A stretch of DNA of 59,781 nt from an uncultured Bacteroidales bacterium (GTDB lineage Bacteria > Bacteroidota > Bacteroidia > Bacteroidales > Muribaculaceae). Location of the stretch: the NCBI GenBank assembly GCA_902792435.1, contig CADAZN010000012.1, positions 1 through 59,781 of the forward strand, in the 5' to 3' direction. The position numbers were made by a program, and so were the translations under genes. The notes beneath the pieces are model-generated. The model ran no database searches and was not told the origin of the DNA. It saw only the letters and a list, made by a program, of their open reading frames with translations. This document shows, one piece after another, positions 33,841-40,703 of the stretch (positions are counted from its first letter, which is position 1; every line of letters starts with the position of its first letter).

Positions 33841-34314
33841 ATGAAAAAGACGATATCTATACTGATTCTCATGCTCATGGTGAGCATGGCGGCAAATGCG
33901 CAAGAGCCGTTTGCCAAGCAATTCAAAGGAAGGGAAGGTTTCGCCTGTGTCACAATTGGCAAGGCAGCGATGAAAATGATGAGCTCTAGAGGCAAGCTGG
34001 GTCGTGAAGGCTTCGGTGGCAAGCTCAATATCGGCAATTTTGCCGACAAGATCGACCGCCTTGAAATCGTAGCAGCGAGCACACCCGAAGCATCCTATGA
34101 ACTATTGGCTGCATGTCACAAGTGGATTGAGAGCGACGATTTCGAGAGTGTAATCGACGTTGACGAACAGGGCCAGCAGGCTTCAATCTACGCCAAAACT
34201 GGCGGCGACCAGAACATCTTCCTCCTCCTCGCGCAGGACAAGGAAACCTCGGTCATCATAATTTATGGCACCATGACCCTTGAGGACCTTCAGGACACCA
34301 TTGGCGGCAAATAA
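33841..34314 (+). CDS. DUF4252-family secreted protein
   Basis: A 157-residue protein with a signal peptide (MKKTISILILMLMVSMAANA-QE). The mature part (KQFKGREGFACVTIGKAAMKMM ... KLNIGNFADKIDRLEIVAAS ... SIYAKTGGDQNIFLLLAQDKETSVIIIYGTMTLEDLQ) carries the DUF4252 pattern more fully than the first copy at 32134. It closes the operon 11 bases after the anti-sigma gene. Likely a periplasmic or outer-membrane output or sensor of the sigma system. Confidence 0.78.
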   Translation: MKKTISILILMLMVSMAANAQEPFAKQFKGREGFACVTIGKAAMKMMSSRGKLGREGFGGKLNIGNFADKIDRLEIVAASTPEASYELLAACHKWIESDDFESVIDVDEQGQQASIYAKTGGDQNIFLLLAQDKETSVIIIYGTMTLEDLQDTIGGK

Positions 34315-34333
34315 CAGCCAACACAACTCTTTT

Positions 34334-34372
34334 AAAAAAACATCCCTCATGAGCGTTAAACTCGTGAGGGAT
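34334..34372 (-). terminator. Terminator of tRNA-Asp
   Basis: Arms ATCCCTCATGAG (34342-34353) and CTCGTGAGGGAT (34361-34372); on the minus strand a U7 tract follows (34334-34340). Confidence 0.75.
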
Positions 34373-34381
34373 ATCTTGATG

Positions 34382-34455
34382 CGGTGCGTACAGGACTCGA
34401 ACCAGCGACCTCCTGCGTGACAGGCAGGCATTCTAACCAACTGAACTAACGCACC
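34382..34455 (-). tRNA. tRNA-Asp(GTC)
   Basis: Minus strand: acceptor GGTGCGT/ACGCACC, anticodon arm CCTGC-CTGTCAC-GCAGG (anticodon GTC), T-loop TTCGAGT. The T-stem GCTGG/CCTGT contains one T-T mismatch and one G-T pair. Discriminator G; CCA not encoded. 74 bases. Confidence 0.93.
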
Positions 34456-34487
34456 GTTCAGCATAGTCATTTTCGACTTTTGCGCTG

Positions 34488-34517
34488 CAAAGATATATCA
34501 AATATCTCAATTACCAA
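34488..34517 (-). promoter_or_regulatory. Promoter of tRNA-Asp
   Basis: Minus strand: -7 TATCTTTG (34495-34488), 19-base spacer, -33 TTG (34517-34515). Confidence 0.75.
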
Positions 34518-34576
34518 AAAAATCGGTAATTTTTTTATATCTTTTTTGCTTAGTTTAGTTGGTAAATAGCTGTTTG

Positions 34577-35119
34577 TTAATCAAGTGGATTAATCAAATC
34601 AAATTTTAGTCCACCTCCCCTACTGCTATAGAAGGTTCCTTCATACAAGGTTAGACGATCGCCCCAAGCTGAATAACGCCCCTTGAACTGGCCAATGTAC
34701 TTACCACGCAAGTAGGCTTTTACTACCATGTGGCCATTGCCTCTTGAAACCACCTTGAGAGTGCGTCGCGCGCCTCCTGTGACATAATATCCACTCCCGT
34801 CCCTATTGATAACAAATGGAGATAAATCTTGCTTCCCCACCGTACCATATAAGTCGCCATGAACCACGCTCTCATGAGCAGTAGTGCTAATAGGAGCTTC
34901 GGTCGTTGTTGCCGACATCGTCTGAGTCGAAGTAGTATTTAAAGCACTATTATCAGTCATCCTTAATGCGTTGGTTGTTTGGGTGATATTTTGCTCATTA
35001 GCCTCATCACGGCCTTTGTCTTTTCCAAAATTAAAGGCAACAACTCCCACAAGAATAAGTACTAATGCAACCAAAAGGCTACATAGCACTGTGATAATGT
35101 TTTTACTCTGCTTGTCCAT
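34577..35119 (-). CDS. Single-pass membrane protein of unknown function
   Basis: A 180-residue protein: a short cytoplasmic N-terminus (MDKQSKN), one membrane segment (about 8-30, IITVLCSLLVALVLILVGVVAFNFG), and a Thr/Ala-rich spacer. The periplasmic beta-rich domain (about 95-180) includes YYVTGGARRTLKVVSRGNGHMVVKAYLRGKYIGQFKGRYS. The domain ends in a repeated strand pattern typical of small beta-barrels, but no family is recognised. It starts 14 bases after panB on the same strand and is likely cotranscribed with it. Confidence 0.6.
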   Translation of the reverse strand: MDKQSKNIITVLCSLLVALVLILVGVVAFNFGKDKGRDEANEQNITQTTNALRMTDNSALNTTSTQTMSATTTEAPISTTAHESVVHGDLYGTVGKQDLSPFVINRDGSGYYVTGGARRTLKVVSRGNGHMVVKAYLRGKYIGQFKGRYSAWGDRLTLYEGTFYSSRGGGLKFDLINPLD

Positions 35120-35133
35120 GGTCTTGAGAAAAA

Positions 35134-35952
35134 TTAGTAGCTCTCGGCGTCGCTGGGGAAGAGGCCTTTCTTCACGTCCTCAACGTAGTGGTTGACGGAG
35201 TCGATGATTTGCTCGCCCAAGTTATTGTAATGGCGCAGGAATTTGGGTTTGAAACCCATGTTCATGCCCAGCATGTCCTGGATTACTAGCACCTGGCCAT
35301 CACAGCCAACGCCAGCGCCAATGCCAATGGTGGGGATGCCCACGCTCTCGGTCACGCGCTTGGCGAGTTCTGCCGGAATCTTCTCAAGAACAAGGGCATA
35401 GCAGCCTATCTCCTCGAGCATGCGAGCATCGTCGATGAGTTTTTGAGCCTCGGCTTCTTCTTGAGCACGCAATGCGTAGGTACCAAACTGGTAGATGGAC
35501 TGTGGAGTGAGTCCAAGATGGCCGCATACGGGTATGCCGGCACGGATTATCAGCTCCAGCGCCTCGCGAATTTCACTGCCGCCCTCACATTTCACCGAGT
35601 CGATGCCAGTGCTCTGGATGAGCCGCACGGCATTCTCTTGAGCCTTGTAGGGGTCGCCTTGATAGGTGCCAAAAGGCATGTCGATGCAGGTGATGGCGCG
35701 CTTGCATGCTCGAGCCACAGTGCGGCCGTAAACTATCATGTCGTCGAGGGTGATGGGCACTGTTGTGGCGTTGCCCTGCATCACGTTTGACGCACTGTCG
35801 CCCACGTGTATCATATCGATTCCACCTTGCTCTACCAGGCTGGCAATGGTGTAGTCATAACTGGTCAATACTGCTATCTTCTCACCAGTGTGCTTCATCT
35901 CGCGGATGCGCTTGGTGGTAATTTTCTTGTTGTCGCTAACTAAATAAGCCAT
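35134..35952 (-). CDS. panB: Ketopantoate hydroxymethyltransferase
   Basis: A 272-residue TIM-barrel enzyme: alpha-ketoisovalerate + 5,10-methylene-THF to ketopantoate, first committed step of pantothenate/CoA synthesis. Signatures: AVLTSYDYTIASLVEQGGIDMIHVGDSASNV (metal-binding Asp), ITCIDMPFGTY, VKCEGGSE, and PVCGHLGLTPQ...GTY, followed by PTIGIGAGVGCDGQVLV. Full length. Its leader, between the -7 box at 36026 and the start, contains the second CTAG nonamer array. Confidence 0.95.
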   Translation of the reverse strand: MAYLVSDNKKITTKRIREMKHTGEKIAVLTSYDYTIASLVEQGGIDMIHVGDSASNVMQGNATTVPITLDDMIVYGRTVARACKRAITCIDMPFGTYQGDPYKAQENAVRLIQSTGIDSVKCEGGSEIREALELIIRAGIPVCGHLGLTPQSIYQFGTYALRAQEEAEAQKLIDDARMLEEIGCYALVLEKIPAELAKRVTESVGIPTIGIGAGVGCDGQVLVIQDMLGMNMGFKPKFLRHYNNLGEQIIDSVNHYVEDVKKGLFPSDAESY

Positions 35953-35982
35953 AATTAGTTTTTAGTTGTCAATTATTATTAT

Positions 35983-36018
35983 CTAGAATAACTAGTAATT
36001 CTAGTATATCTAGAAATG
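35983..36018. repeat. Nonamer array (CTAGNNNNN)4
   Basis: CTAG at 35983, 35992, 36001 and 36010, exact 9-base period. Read along panB the units are CTAGATATA, CTAGAATTA, CTAGTTATT, CTAGATAAT. It lies in the panB leader. Confidence 0.8.
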
Positions 36019-36025
36019 AACGTGG

Positions 36026-36033
36026 CAAAAGTA
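36026..36033 (-). promoter_or_regulatory. -7 box of panB
   Basis: Minus-strand TACTTTTG; transcription would start at about 36019, at the edge of the CTAG array. Confidence 0.6.
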
Positions 36034-36112
36034 CAAGTTTTTTCTTAATAATGCCACGTTTCATAATAGTTTATTGAGGGGCACCTCTTTTTTTTGAAAC
36101 TTTTTTTATTTA

Positions 36113-36146
36113 TTGTCACTGGTTTTAGTATTATTTTTTATCTTTG
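36113..36146 (+). promoter_or_regulatory. Promoter of the glycine-lipid pair
   Basis: -33 TTG (36113-36115), 23-base spacer, -7 TATCTTTG (36139-36146), 23 bases before the start. Confidence 0.6.
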
Positions 36147-36169
36147 TAGTTTGAAAAAAAGCTACCATA

Positions 36170-36997
36170 ATGGAAACTAAGCCACTTCGAATCGATGTAG
36201 ACAGCGTGATAAGGCAGCGATTGCCTCGTCACTACCGCTACATCCCCAAGTGGCTCATCCGTTGGATTGAACGCACCATCCATCAGGACGGATTGAATAA
36301 GATACTCCAGGACATGGGTGACAAAAAAGGCGTAGAAGCCGCCGATATAGCCCTCAGGGACCTTAATGTCAAATATCAAGCTGTGGGCGAGGATAACATC
36401 CCAAACGAGGGACGCTTCATTTTTGCCAGCAACCACCCGTTGGGAGGCCTTGACGGCATGGCACTGATATCGCTCATAGGGCACCGCTATGGAGGTGACA
36501 ACATCAAATTCATAGTAAACGACCTGCTGATGGCCGTGAAGCCCCTCGACAACGTGTTCCTGCCCATCAACAAACACGGACGACAGTCGCGGCAGAGCGC
36601 ACAAGATATCGAGGAACAGTACCAGAGCGACCGTCAGATGATAACCTTCCCTGCAGGATTGTGCTCCCGCAAGCTCAAAGGCGGCAAGATAGGCGACCTA
36701 GAATGGAAAAAGTTTGTCATCACCCACGCCGTGAGTTCGCAACGCGACATCATCCCTGTGTATTTTGATGGTCAAAACAGCAAGAAGTTCTACCGCATGG
36801 CACGGTTGCGCGAGCGTCTGGGCATCAAGCTCAACATCGAGATGGTAATGCTTCCTGGCGAGATGTTCAAGTCGAATGGCAGCACCTATAAAGTCCACTT
36901 TGGCAAGCCAGTTAAGTGGCAGGACCTCAATGCTAAAGATGCGCGCAATGAGGCATCGCGACTGCGTGACATGGTATATGAGTTGAAACAAAGCTAA
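36170..36997 (+). CDS. glsA: O-acyltransferase of glycine/ornithine-type lipid synthesis
   Basis: A 275-residue PlsC-family acyltransferase. The catalytic HX4D box reads ASNHPLGGLDG (about residues 83-93), with the downstream NDLLMAVKPLDNVFLPIN and the FPAGLCSRK segment where PlsC proteins have the FPEG substrate motif. It is paired with an N-acyltransferase directly downstream. In Bacteroides thetaiotaomicron such a pair (glsA/glsB) makes glycine lipids, and in other bacteria olsA/olsB make ornithine lipids. Predicted step: O-acylation of the N-acyl amino acid at the inner membrane. The choice of glycine over ornithine is from phylum context. Confidence 0.78.
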   Translation: METKPLRIDVDSVIRQRLPRHYRYIPKWLIRWIERTIHQDGLNKILQDMGDKKGVEAADIALRDLNVKYQAVGEDNIPNEGRFIFASNHPLGGLDGMALISLIGHRYGGDNIKFIVNDLLMAVKPLDNVFLPINKHGRQSRQSAQDIEEQYQSDRQMITFPAGLCSRKLKGGKIGDLEWKKFVITHAVSSQRDIIPVYFDGQNSKKFYRMARLRERLGIKLNIEMVMLPGEMFKSNGSTYKVHFGKPVKWQDLNAKDARNEASRLRDMVYELKQS

Positions 36998-37013
36998 ATC
37001 GAAAGTGACGGCT

Positions 37014-37997
37014 ATGAAACAGGAGAAGATAATAGACCCTATTGATCTCAAGCTCATTGAGCAAGAGCTCACCCCCGAGCGGTTCTTGCGTAAGACCAAC
37101 AAGGCAGGCAACGAGATTTATGTTGTTGACGCCCATAACTCTCCTAACGTGATGCAGGAGATAGGACGCCTGCGCGAGATAGCTTTCCGTCATGCTGGCG
37201 GAGGCACAGGCAAGGCTTGCGACATCGATGAGTTTGACCTCATGACACCAGCATGCCAGCAGTTGCTGGTGTGGAACCCCGACGACCGCGAGATAATAGG
37301 AGCCTACCGTTTCATCCTGGGCAGCGACATGCGCTTCGACAGCGATGGTTCTCCCATCATAGCCATGGCTCACATGTTTAACTTCTCACCTCAATTCATC
37401 AGCGACTACTTGCCCTGCACTCTTGAGCTAGGCCGCTCATTCGTCACTCCTGAGTATCAGTCAAGTAGGGTAGGGGCCAGAGGCATCTTCGCCCTCGACA
37501 ACCTGTGGGACGGCTTGGGAGCATTGACTGTTCTCCATCCCGAGATAGAGTATCTGTTTGGCAAGATGACGATGTACACTACCTACCCTGTTGATTGTCG
37601 CAATCTTCTACTCTCCTTCTTGCATCTTTACTTCCCCGACCATGAGAATCTGGTAACGCCCATTCACCCTCTCGACACTGGTAGCGACCTCAAGGAAGTG
37701 GCATCTTTCTTTGATGGCAACGACTTCAGGAAAGACTATCTGCGCCTCAACAGCTACATCCGCAGCAAGGGCATCAACATCCCACCGCTAGTGAATGCCT
37801 ACATGAGCCTGTCGCCCACCATGCGCATGCTCGGCACGGCAATCAACCATGAGTTTGGCGGCGTGGAAGAGAGCGGTATCCTTATTAAAATCGACGAGAT
37901 AGCCGAAACCAAAAAGAGCCGCCACATCGACACCTTTTCCAAAACGGCATTCTTTGCAAAAAAAGTGTTTTCACACTTCAAGAAAAAGCGACAATAG
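37014..37997 (+). CDS. glsB: N-acyltransferase of glycine/ornithine-type lipid synthesis
   Basis: About 327 residues from the ATG at 37014 (a GTG three codons upstream is less likely). It belongs to the OlsB/hemolysin-like GNAT group: GRLREIAFRHAGGGTGKACDIDEFD, REIIGAYRFILGSDM, and LELGRSFVTPEYQSSRVGARGIFALDNLWDGL. The last segment is the acyl-donor-binding part. Expected reaction: amide-linked transfer of a 3-hydroxyacyl chain from ACP to glycine (or ornithine). It starts 16 bases after the O-acyltransferase; the two make a complete lipid pathway. Confidence 0.8.
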   Translation: MKQEKIIDPIDLKLIEQELTPERFLRKTNKAGNEIYVVDAHNSPNVMQEIGRLREIAFRHAGGGTGKACDIDEFDLMTPACQQLLVWNPDDREIIGAYRFILGSDMRFDSDGSPIIAMAHMFNFSPQFISDYLPCTLELGRSFVTPEYQSSRVGARGIFALDNLWDGLGALTVLHPEIEYLFGKMTMYTTYPVDCRNLLLSFLHLYFPDHENLVTPIHPLDTGSDLKEVASFFDGNDFRKDYLRLNSYIRSKGINIPPLVNAYMSLSPTMRMLGTAINHEFGGVEESGILIKIDEIAETKKSRHIDTFSKTAFFAKKVFSHFKKKRQ

Positions 37998-38022
37998 AGA
38001 CATTCATGAAATGATTAATAGC

Positions 38023-38065
38023 AAAGCAAGCGGGCCCACCACCAAGTAGTGAGCCCGCTTTGTTC
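38023..38065. terminator. Terminator between convergent units
   Basis: AAGCGGGC (38028-38035) pairs with GCCCGCTT (38053-38060), extended by CCAC/GTGA; a weak T-tract follows. It separates glsB (+) from the SH3-like gene (-). Confidence 0.6.
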
Positions 38066-38108
38066 ATAATATTGAGATAGGTGATTTACTCACCTCCAAT
38101 ATAATATC

Positions 38109-38462
38109 TTAACCCCAATTAACAGAGCCACGATAACGTCTTAAGTTCTGAACGTGAGTGTAGTAGACACCAGAATCGCCTGAACCAGCAGAGATTTTGT
38201 ACCAACTACCTACTCTCCCGAGAACCCATACAGGTTCGCCGTCATAAATTTGGTAAGCCACGCTATAGTTTTCACCTGGTCCGTAACGCACATTGCAAGT
38301 TCCAATGGCTGTATACCAACCTCTAACTGAGCCTCCTCTTTTCTTCTTGGCTGTGAGTTGCTCCTGCTGTGCCTTAGCTTTTCCTAGCTGAGGAATCACA
38401 GCGTCACCTGCCTGAAGGCTAAACGCAGTTAAAACTGCAGCAATAATTAAAAACTTTTTCAT
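38109..38462 (-). CDS. Secreted SH3-like domain protein
   Basis: A 117-residue protein with a signal peptide (MKKFLIIAAVLTAFSLQAGDA). The mature domain (about 45-110) has a bacterial SH3 pattern: WYTAIGTCNVRYGPGENYSVAYQIYDGEPVWVLGRVGSWYKI. The elements NVRxGPG, a strand, GEPVxVLG and WYKI are the SH3_3 hallmarks. These domains usually bind peptidoglycan or surface ligands. It lies 21 bases downstream of the secreted gene at 38484 on the same strand and is probably cotranscribed with it. Confidence 0.75.
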   Translation of the reverse strand: MKKFLIIAAVLTAFSLQAGDAVIPQLGKAKAQQEQLTAKKKRGGSVRGWYTAIGTCNVRYGPGENYSVAYQIYDGEPVWVLGRVGSWYKISAGSGDSGVYYTHVQNLRRYRGSVNWG

Positions 38463-38483
38463 GATAATAAAAATTTAATTCTT

Positions 38484-39119
38484 TTATTGGCGCATCATCA
38501 TCATCACATTACCCCTAGGATGCTTATCGAGAACATGAAGTTTATTTCCTGCCTTTGAACATACCAGTGTAGTCAACGTCGATGACAAAATGAGTTTACC
38601 ATTCTCAATGCTTCCAGTCATATCATAAGGACCATTATTGCTATAGTCAAACTTTGCTCCCATAGCGTAGAATCCTTTAAATGTACCGTCCTCGTTTGCA
38701 GTAATAGTCAATGATGTAGTATTACCTAGTTGTTCACTTACAGAATAATACCATTCACCTACATAGAAATCAGGATTATCGCAGTATTGAGTTTTATATC
38801 CCTTGCGGCCCTTTCCTTTACCTTTGCCCTTAGCGCCAGCGATGCTGAACTTGCTGGCTGGGAACTTGAAGCCATAGGTCACTTTGCCACCAGCAGGAAT
38901 GTATTTTCCGCGGGCAGAACTGCGCTTGCCCCACTGGCTGTAGCCCAAACGGTAGCTACCGGCCTTAACGCCATATTTGCCGGTGTTCTTTACCACTACA
39001 TATCCGTAGCCTTTTTTAGTTTTCACGATTTTGCTAACTGTCAGCTTTGCCGAAGCATCCAGCCCACTAAAGGCAGCGATGCATAAAGCCATCAAAAGAA
39101 TAGAAAAAATCTTCCTCAT
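38484..39119 (-). CDS. Secreted basic protein of unknown function
   Basis: A 211-residue protein with a signal peptide (cleavage after DASA). The first half is an immunoglobulin-like/CARDB-like strand set (KKGYGYVVVKNTGKYGVKAGSYRLGY...IPAGGKVTYGFKFPASKF). Next comes a Lys/Gly-rich stretch (GKGKGKGRKGYK) and a lipocalin-like second half (FYVGEWYYSVSEQLGNTTSLTITANEDGTFKGFY). I do not recognise a named family. A -7 box (39179) and a 21-base-period direct repeat (39224-39256) lie upstream. Confidence 0.6.
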   Translation of the reverse strand: MRKIFSILLMALCIAAFSGLDASAKLTVSKIVKTKKGYGYVVVKNTGKYGVKAGSYRLGYSQWGKRSSARGKYIPAGGKVTYGFKFPASKFSIAGAKGKGKGKGRKGYKTQYCDNPDFYVGEWYYSVSEQLGNTTSLTITANEDGTFKGFYAMGAKFDYSNNGPYDMTGSIENGKLILSSTLTTLVCSKAGNKLHVLDKHPRGNVMMMMRQ

Positions 39120-39178
39120 AATGTTTCTGTTTAGTTAATAAAATGTTTTTGTTAATGTTTTAAAAAAGAAATCTAGTG

Positions 39179-39186
39179 CAAATATA
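39179..39186 (-). promoter_or_regulatory. -7 box for the 39119-38109 operon
   Basis: TATATTTG on the minus strand, 60 bases before the start codon. Confidence 0.5.
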
Positions 39187-39223
39187 TAATAAATGATTAA
39201 ACTAATAAAGACTTGAAAAAAAA

Positions 39224-39256
39224 CATTTTAGTCCATTCTGCATCCATTTTAGTCCA
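39224..39256. repeat. Direct repeat CATTTTAGTCCA, 21-base period
   Basis: Two exact 12-base copies at 39224-39235 and 39245-39256, nine bases apart. It lies upstream of the minus-strand -7 box, in a typical activator position. Confidence 0.7.
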
Positions 39257-39361
39257 AATAAAAAAATTAAAGTTTTTTAAGACTTTTACCCCTCTCTATC
39301 ATTTAAAAGAAAGCAAAAACCGAAAAGTTATTAACAATTAGGCTTTTTTTGTGTATTCAAT

Positions 39362-39393
39362 TTGGGCGGCGTGAGTTAAAAGCAGTAATTTTG
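39362..39393 (+). promoter_or_regulatory. Promoter of the lipoprotein gene at 39447
   Basis: -33 TTG (39362-39364), 21-base spacer, -7 TAATTTTG (39386-39393). Confidence 0.65.
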
Positions 39394-39446
39394 CATTCTG
39401 TATAAATTCTATCCCCCGTTGGGGTAATAAAAACGAAGTCAAAAAT

Positions 39447-39932
39447 ATGAAACGAAAAAATCTACTGTGGGGCTTTGCTATGCTCATTATTGCCATGGCT
39501 GTGTGCTGGGCTTGCTCCTCATGTGGCGATGATAATGAAAAAGATGAGCCTCAAAATCCGCTTTTTGGAGCTTGGGAATATGTACACAATCCTCAAGTGG
39601 CAGCTGTCCTTGAGCAGATGATAGCTCAGGAGCTCCAAGAGAACCAAGCACTTACACCCGAGAACATTCAGCTTCTCACCAAGGTGAAGGAGATAATCGC
39701 CACCCACGAGTTCATTATCCAAATTAAACCCGATGGCGAGGCCAGGCTCTACACCTACAATGGCAACGGAATTGGTGTGTTTGTCACTGGCTCATGGATT
39801 CAGACCGACAAGGCATTAATCTTGCAGGCTTCAAATCTCACTGTTGCAGCGACCGATATTGCCCTCAACGGCAACACGCTCACATGCAAGATTGGGCAAC
39901 TCCCATTGGCTTTCACTAAGGTGAAGCCGTGA
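39447..39932 (+). CDS. Lipocalin-like lipoprotein
   Basis: A 161-residue lipoprotein; the signal ends in CWACSSC, so lipidation could occur at Cys23 or Cys26. The mature part has PLFGAWEY at its start, a helical insert (VAAVLEQMIAQELQENQ), then strands (EFIIQIKPDGEARLYTYNG, GSWIQTDKALILQASN, GNTLTCKIG). The pattern GxW..., DGxxxxY, GxW and the closing strand are those of small lipocalin-like Bacteroidales lipoproteins (DUF4923-type). Probably outer-membrane anchored. Single-gene unit with its own promoter and strong terminator. Confidence 0.65.
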   Translation: MKRKNLLWGFAMLIIAMAVCWACSSCGDDNEKDEPQNPLFGAWEYVHNPQVAAVLEQMIAQELQENQALTPENIQLLTKVKEIIATHEFIIQIKPDGEARLYTYNGNGIGVFVTGSWIQTDKALILQASNLTVAATDIALNGNTLTCKIGQLPLAFTKVKP

Positions 39933-39954
39933 AAAGTAAAGTTTTCACTAAGTT

Positions 39955-39996
39955 AATGTCCTCAAAAGAATCGCTCTTTTGAGGACATTATTTTAT
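39955..39996 (+). terminator. Strong rho-independent terminator
   Basis: Perfect 15-base arms (39955-39969 and 39975-39989) with a 5-base loop and ATTTTAT after. It may serve ridA on the other strand as well. Confidence 0.85.
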
Positions 39997-40017
39997 GTGT
40001 CGTTACAGTCGAAAAGA

Positions 40018-40398
40018 TTACTCGGCGGCAATCATCTCTATCTCGACTAAGGCTCCCTTGGGAAGGTCCTTAACGGCAAATGCCGAGCGTGCAGGGAATG
40101 GCTGCTCAAAGAACTCGGCATAAACCTCGTTCATGGGGCCAAAGTTGGCGATATCGCTCAGCAACACGGTAGTCTTTACCACGTTGTTAAGGTCAAGACC
40201 CTCGCTCTTGAGAATGGCTTGTGCATTGAGAAGCGACTGGCGAGTCTGCTCCTTAATACCACCCTCGGGGAAAGCGCCGGTAGCAGGATCGATGGGAAGC
40301 TGTCCCGAAAGGAAAATCATTCTACCCTGGGCAGCAATACCCTGACTGTAAGGACCAATAGCAGCAGGAGCTGCCGAAGTGTTTAAAGCTGTTTTCAT
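40018..40398 (-). CDS. ridA: RidA-family enamine/imine deaminase
   Basis: A 126-residue protein of the YjgF/YER057c/UK114 family. It hydrolyses reactive enamines/imines (for example 2-aminoacrylate from serine dehydratase) and so protects PLP enzymes. Signatures: AAPAAIGPYSQGI, IFLSGQLPIDPATG, and the C-terminal PARSAFAVKDLPKGALVEIEMIA, whose Arg (PARSA) binds the substrate carboxylate. Length is exactly typical. It has its own promoter (40441-40468, minus). Confidence 0.92.
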   Translation of the reverse strand: MKTALNTSAAPAAIGPYSQGIAAQGRMIFLSGQLPIDPATGAFPEGGIKEQTRQSLLNAQAILKSEGLDLNNVVKTTVLLSDIANFGPMNEVYAEFFEQPFPARSAFAVKDLPKGALVEIEMIAAE

Positions 40399-40440
40399 TG
40401 CAAAGTTGTTTTAAAGATTGTTGATATTTAAGTTCCACTG

Positions 40441-40468
40441 CAAAGTTACAAAAAAATCTCTCAAACAA
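40441..40468 (-). promoter_or_regulatory. Promoter of ridA
   Basis: Minus strand: -7 TAACTTTG (40448-40441), 17-base spacer, -33 TTG (40468-40466). Confidence 0.65.
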
Positions 40469-40557
40469 TGAATGAGTAGCCTAAGAATTTCATTGGAGAT
40501 GCCGCACCTTCTCTCACATAAATAACTAAAAACAACATCAAGAACATTCAAAAATCT

Positions 40558-40599
40558 ATGCAAATCTGCAGTTGATTGCAGATTTGCATAAGTTTTTTT
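40558..40599. terminator. Orphan perfect hairpin with T-tract
   Basis: Perfect 13-base arms (40558-40570, 40577-40589) around a 6-base loop; AAGTTTTTTT follows on the plus strand and ATAGATTTTTG on the minus strand. No plus-strand gene lies upstream of it in this gap. The 305-base gap 40399-40703 otherwise holds only the ridA promoter and the SPFH terminator. Confidence 0.5.
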
Positions 40600-40650
40600 G
40601 GGGCTATCAAGCACTTTGAGCAATGTGTTCCTTTATAAATCACGCTATAT

Positions 40651-40681
40651 TAAAAAATGCTCCGACGGTAATCGGAGCATT
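40651..40681 (-). terminator. Terminator of the nfeD-SPFH operon
   Basis: AATGCTCCGA/TCGGAGCATT hairpin (40656-40665/40672-40681); on the minus strand a U-tract follows. Confidence 0.8.
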
Positions 40682-40703
40682 GACTTTTTTATTGAGACTT
40701 GGG

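Larger units (their letters stand above)
39120..39446. other. Divergent intergenic region with two promoters
   Basis: A 327-base AT-rich gap between divergent genes. It holds a minus-strand -7 box (39179-39186, TATATTTG), a direct repeat CATTTTAGTCCA x2 and a plus-strand promoter (39362-39393). No gene or RNA seen. Confidence 0.6.

Noticed and set aside
34315-38100. Replication terminus suggested by the switch from mainly plus to mainly minus genes
   Set aside because: Only 60 kb are visible, several genes break the pattern, no dif site was recognised, and the parS site argues for the origin side.
40411-40623. A 70-codon minus-strand frame in the ridA-SPFH gap
   Set aside because: It runs through a perfect hairpin and overlaps the ridA promoter; the translation has no signal, domain or typical composition.
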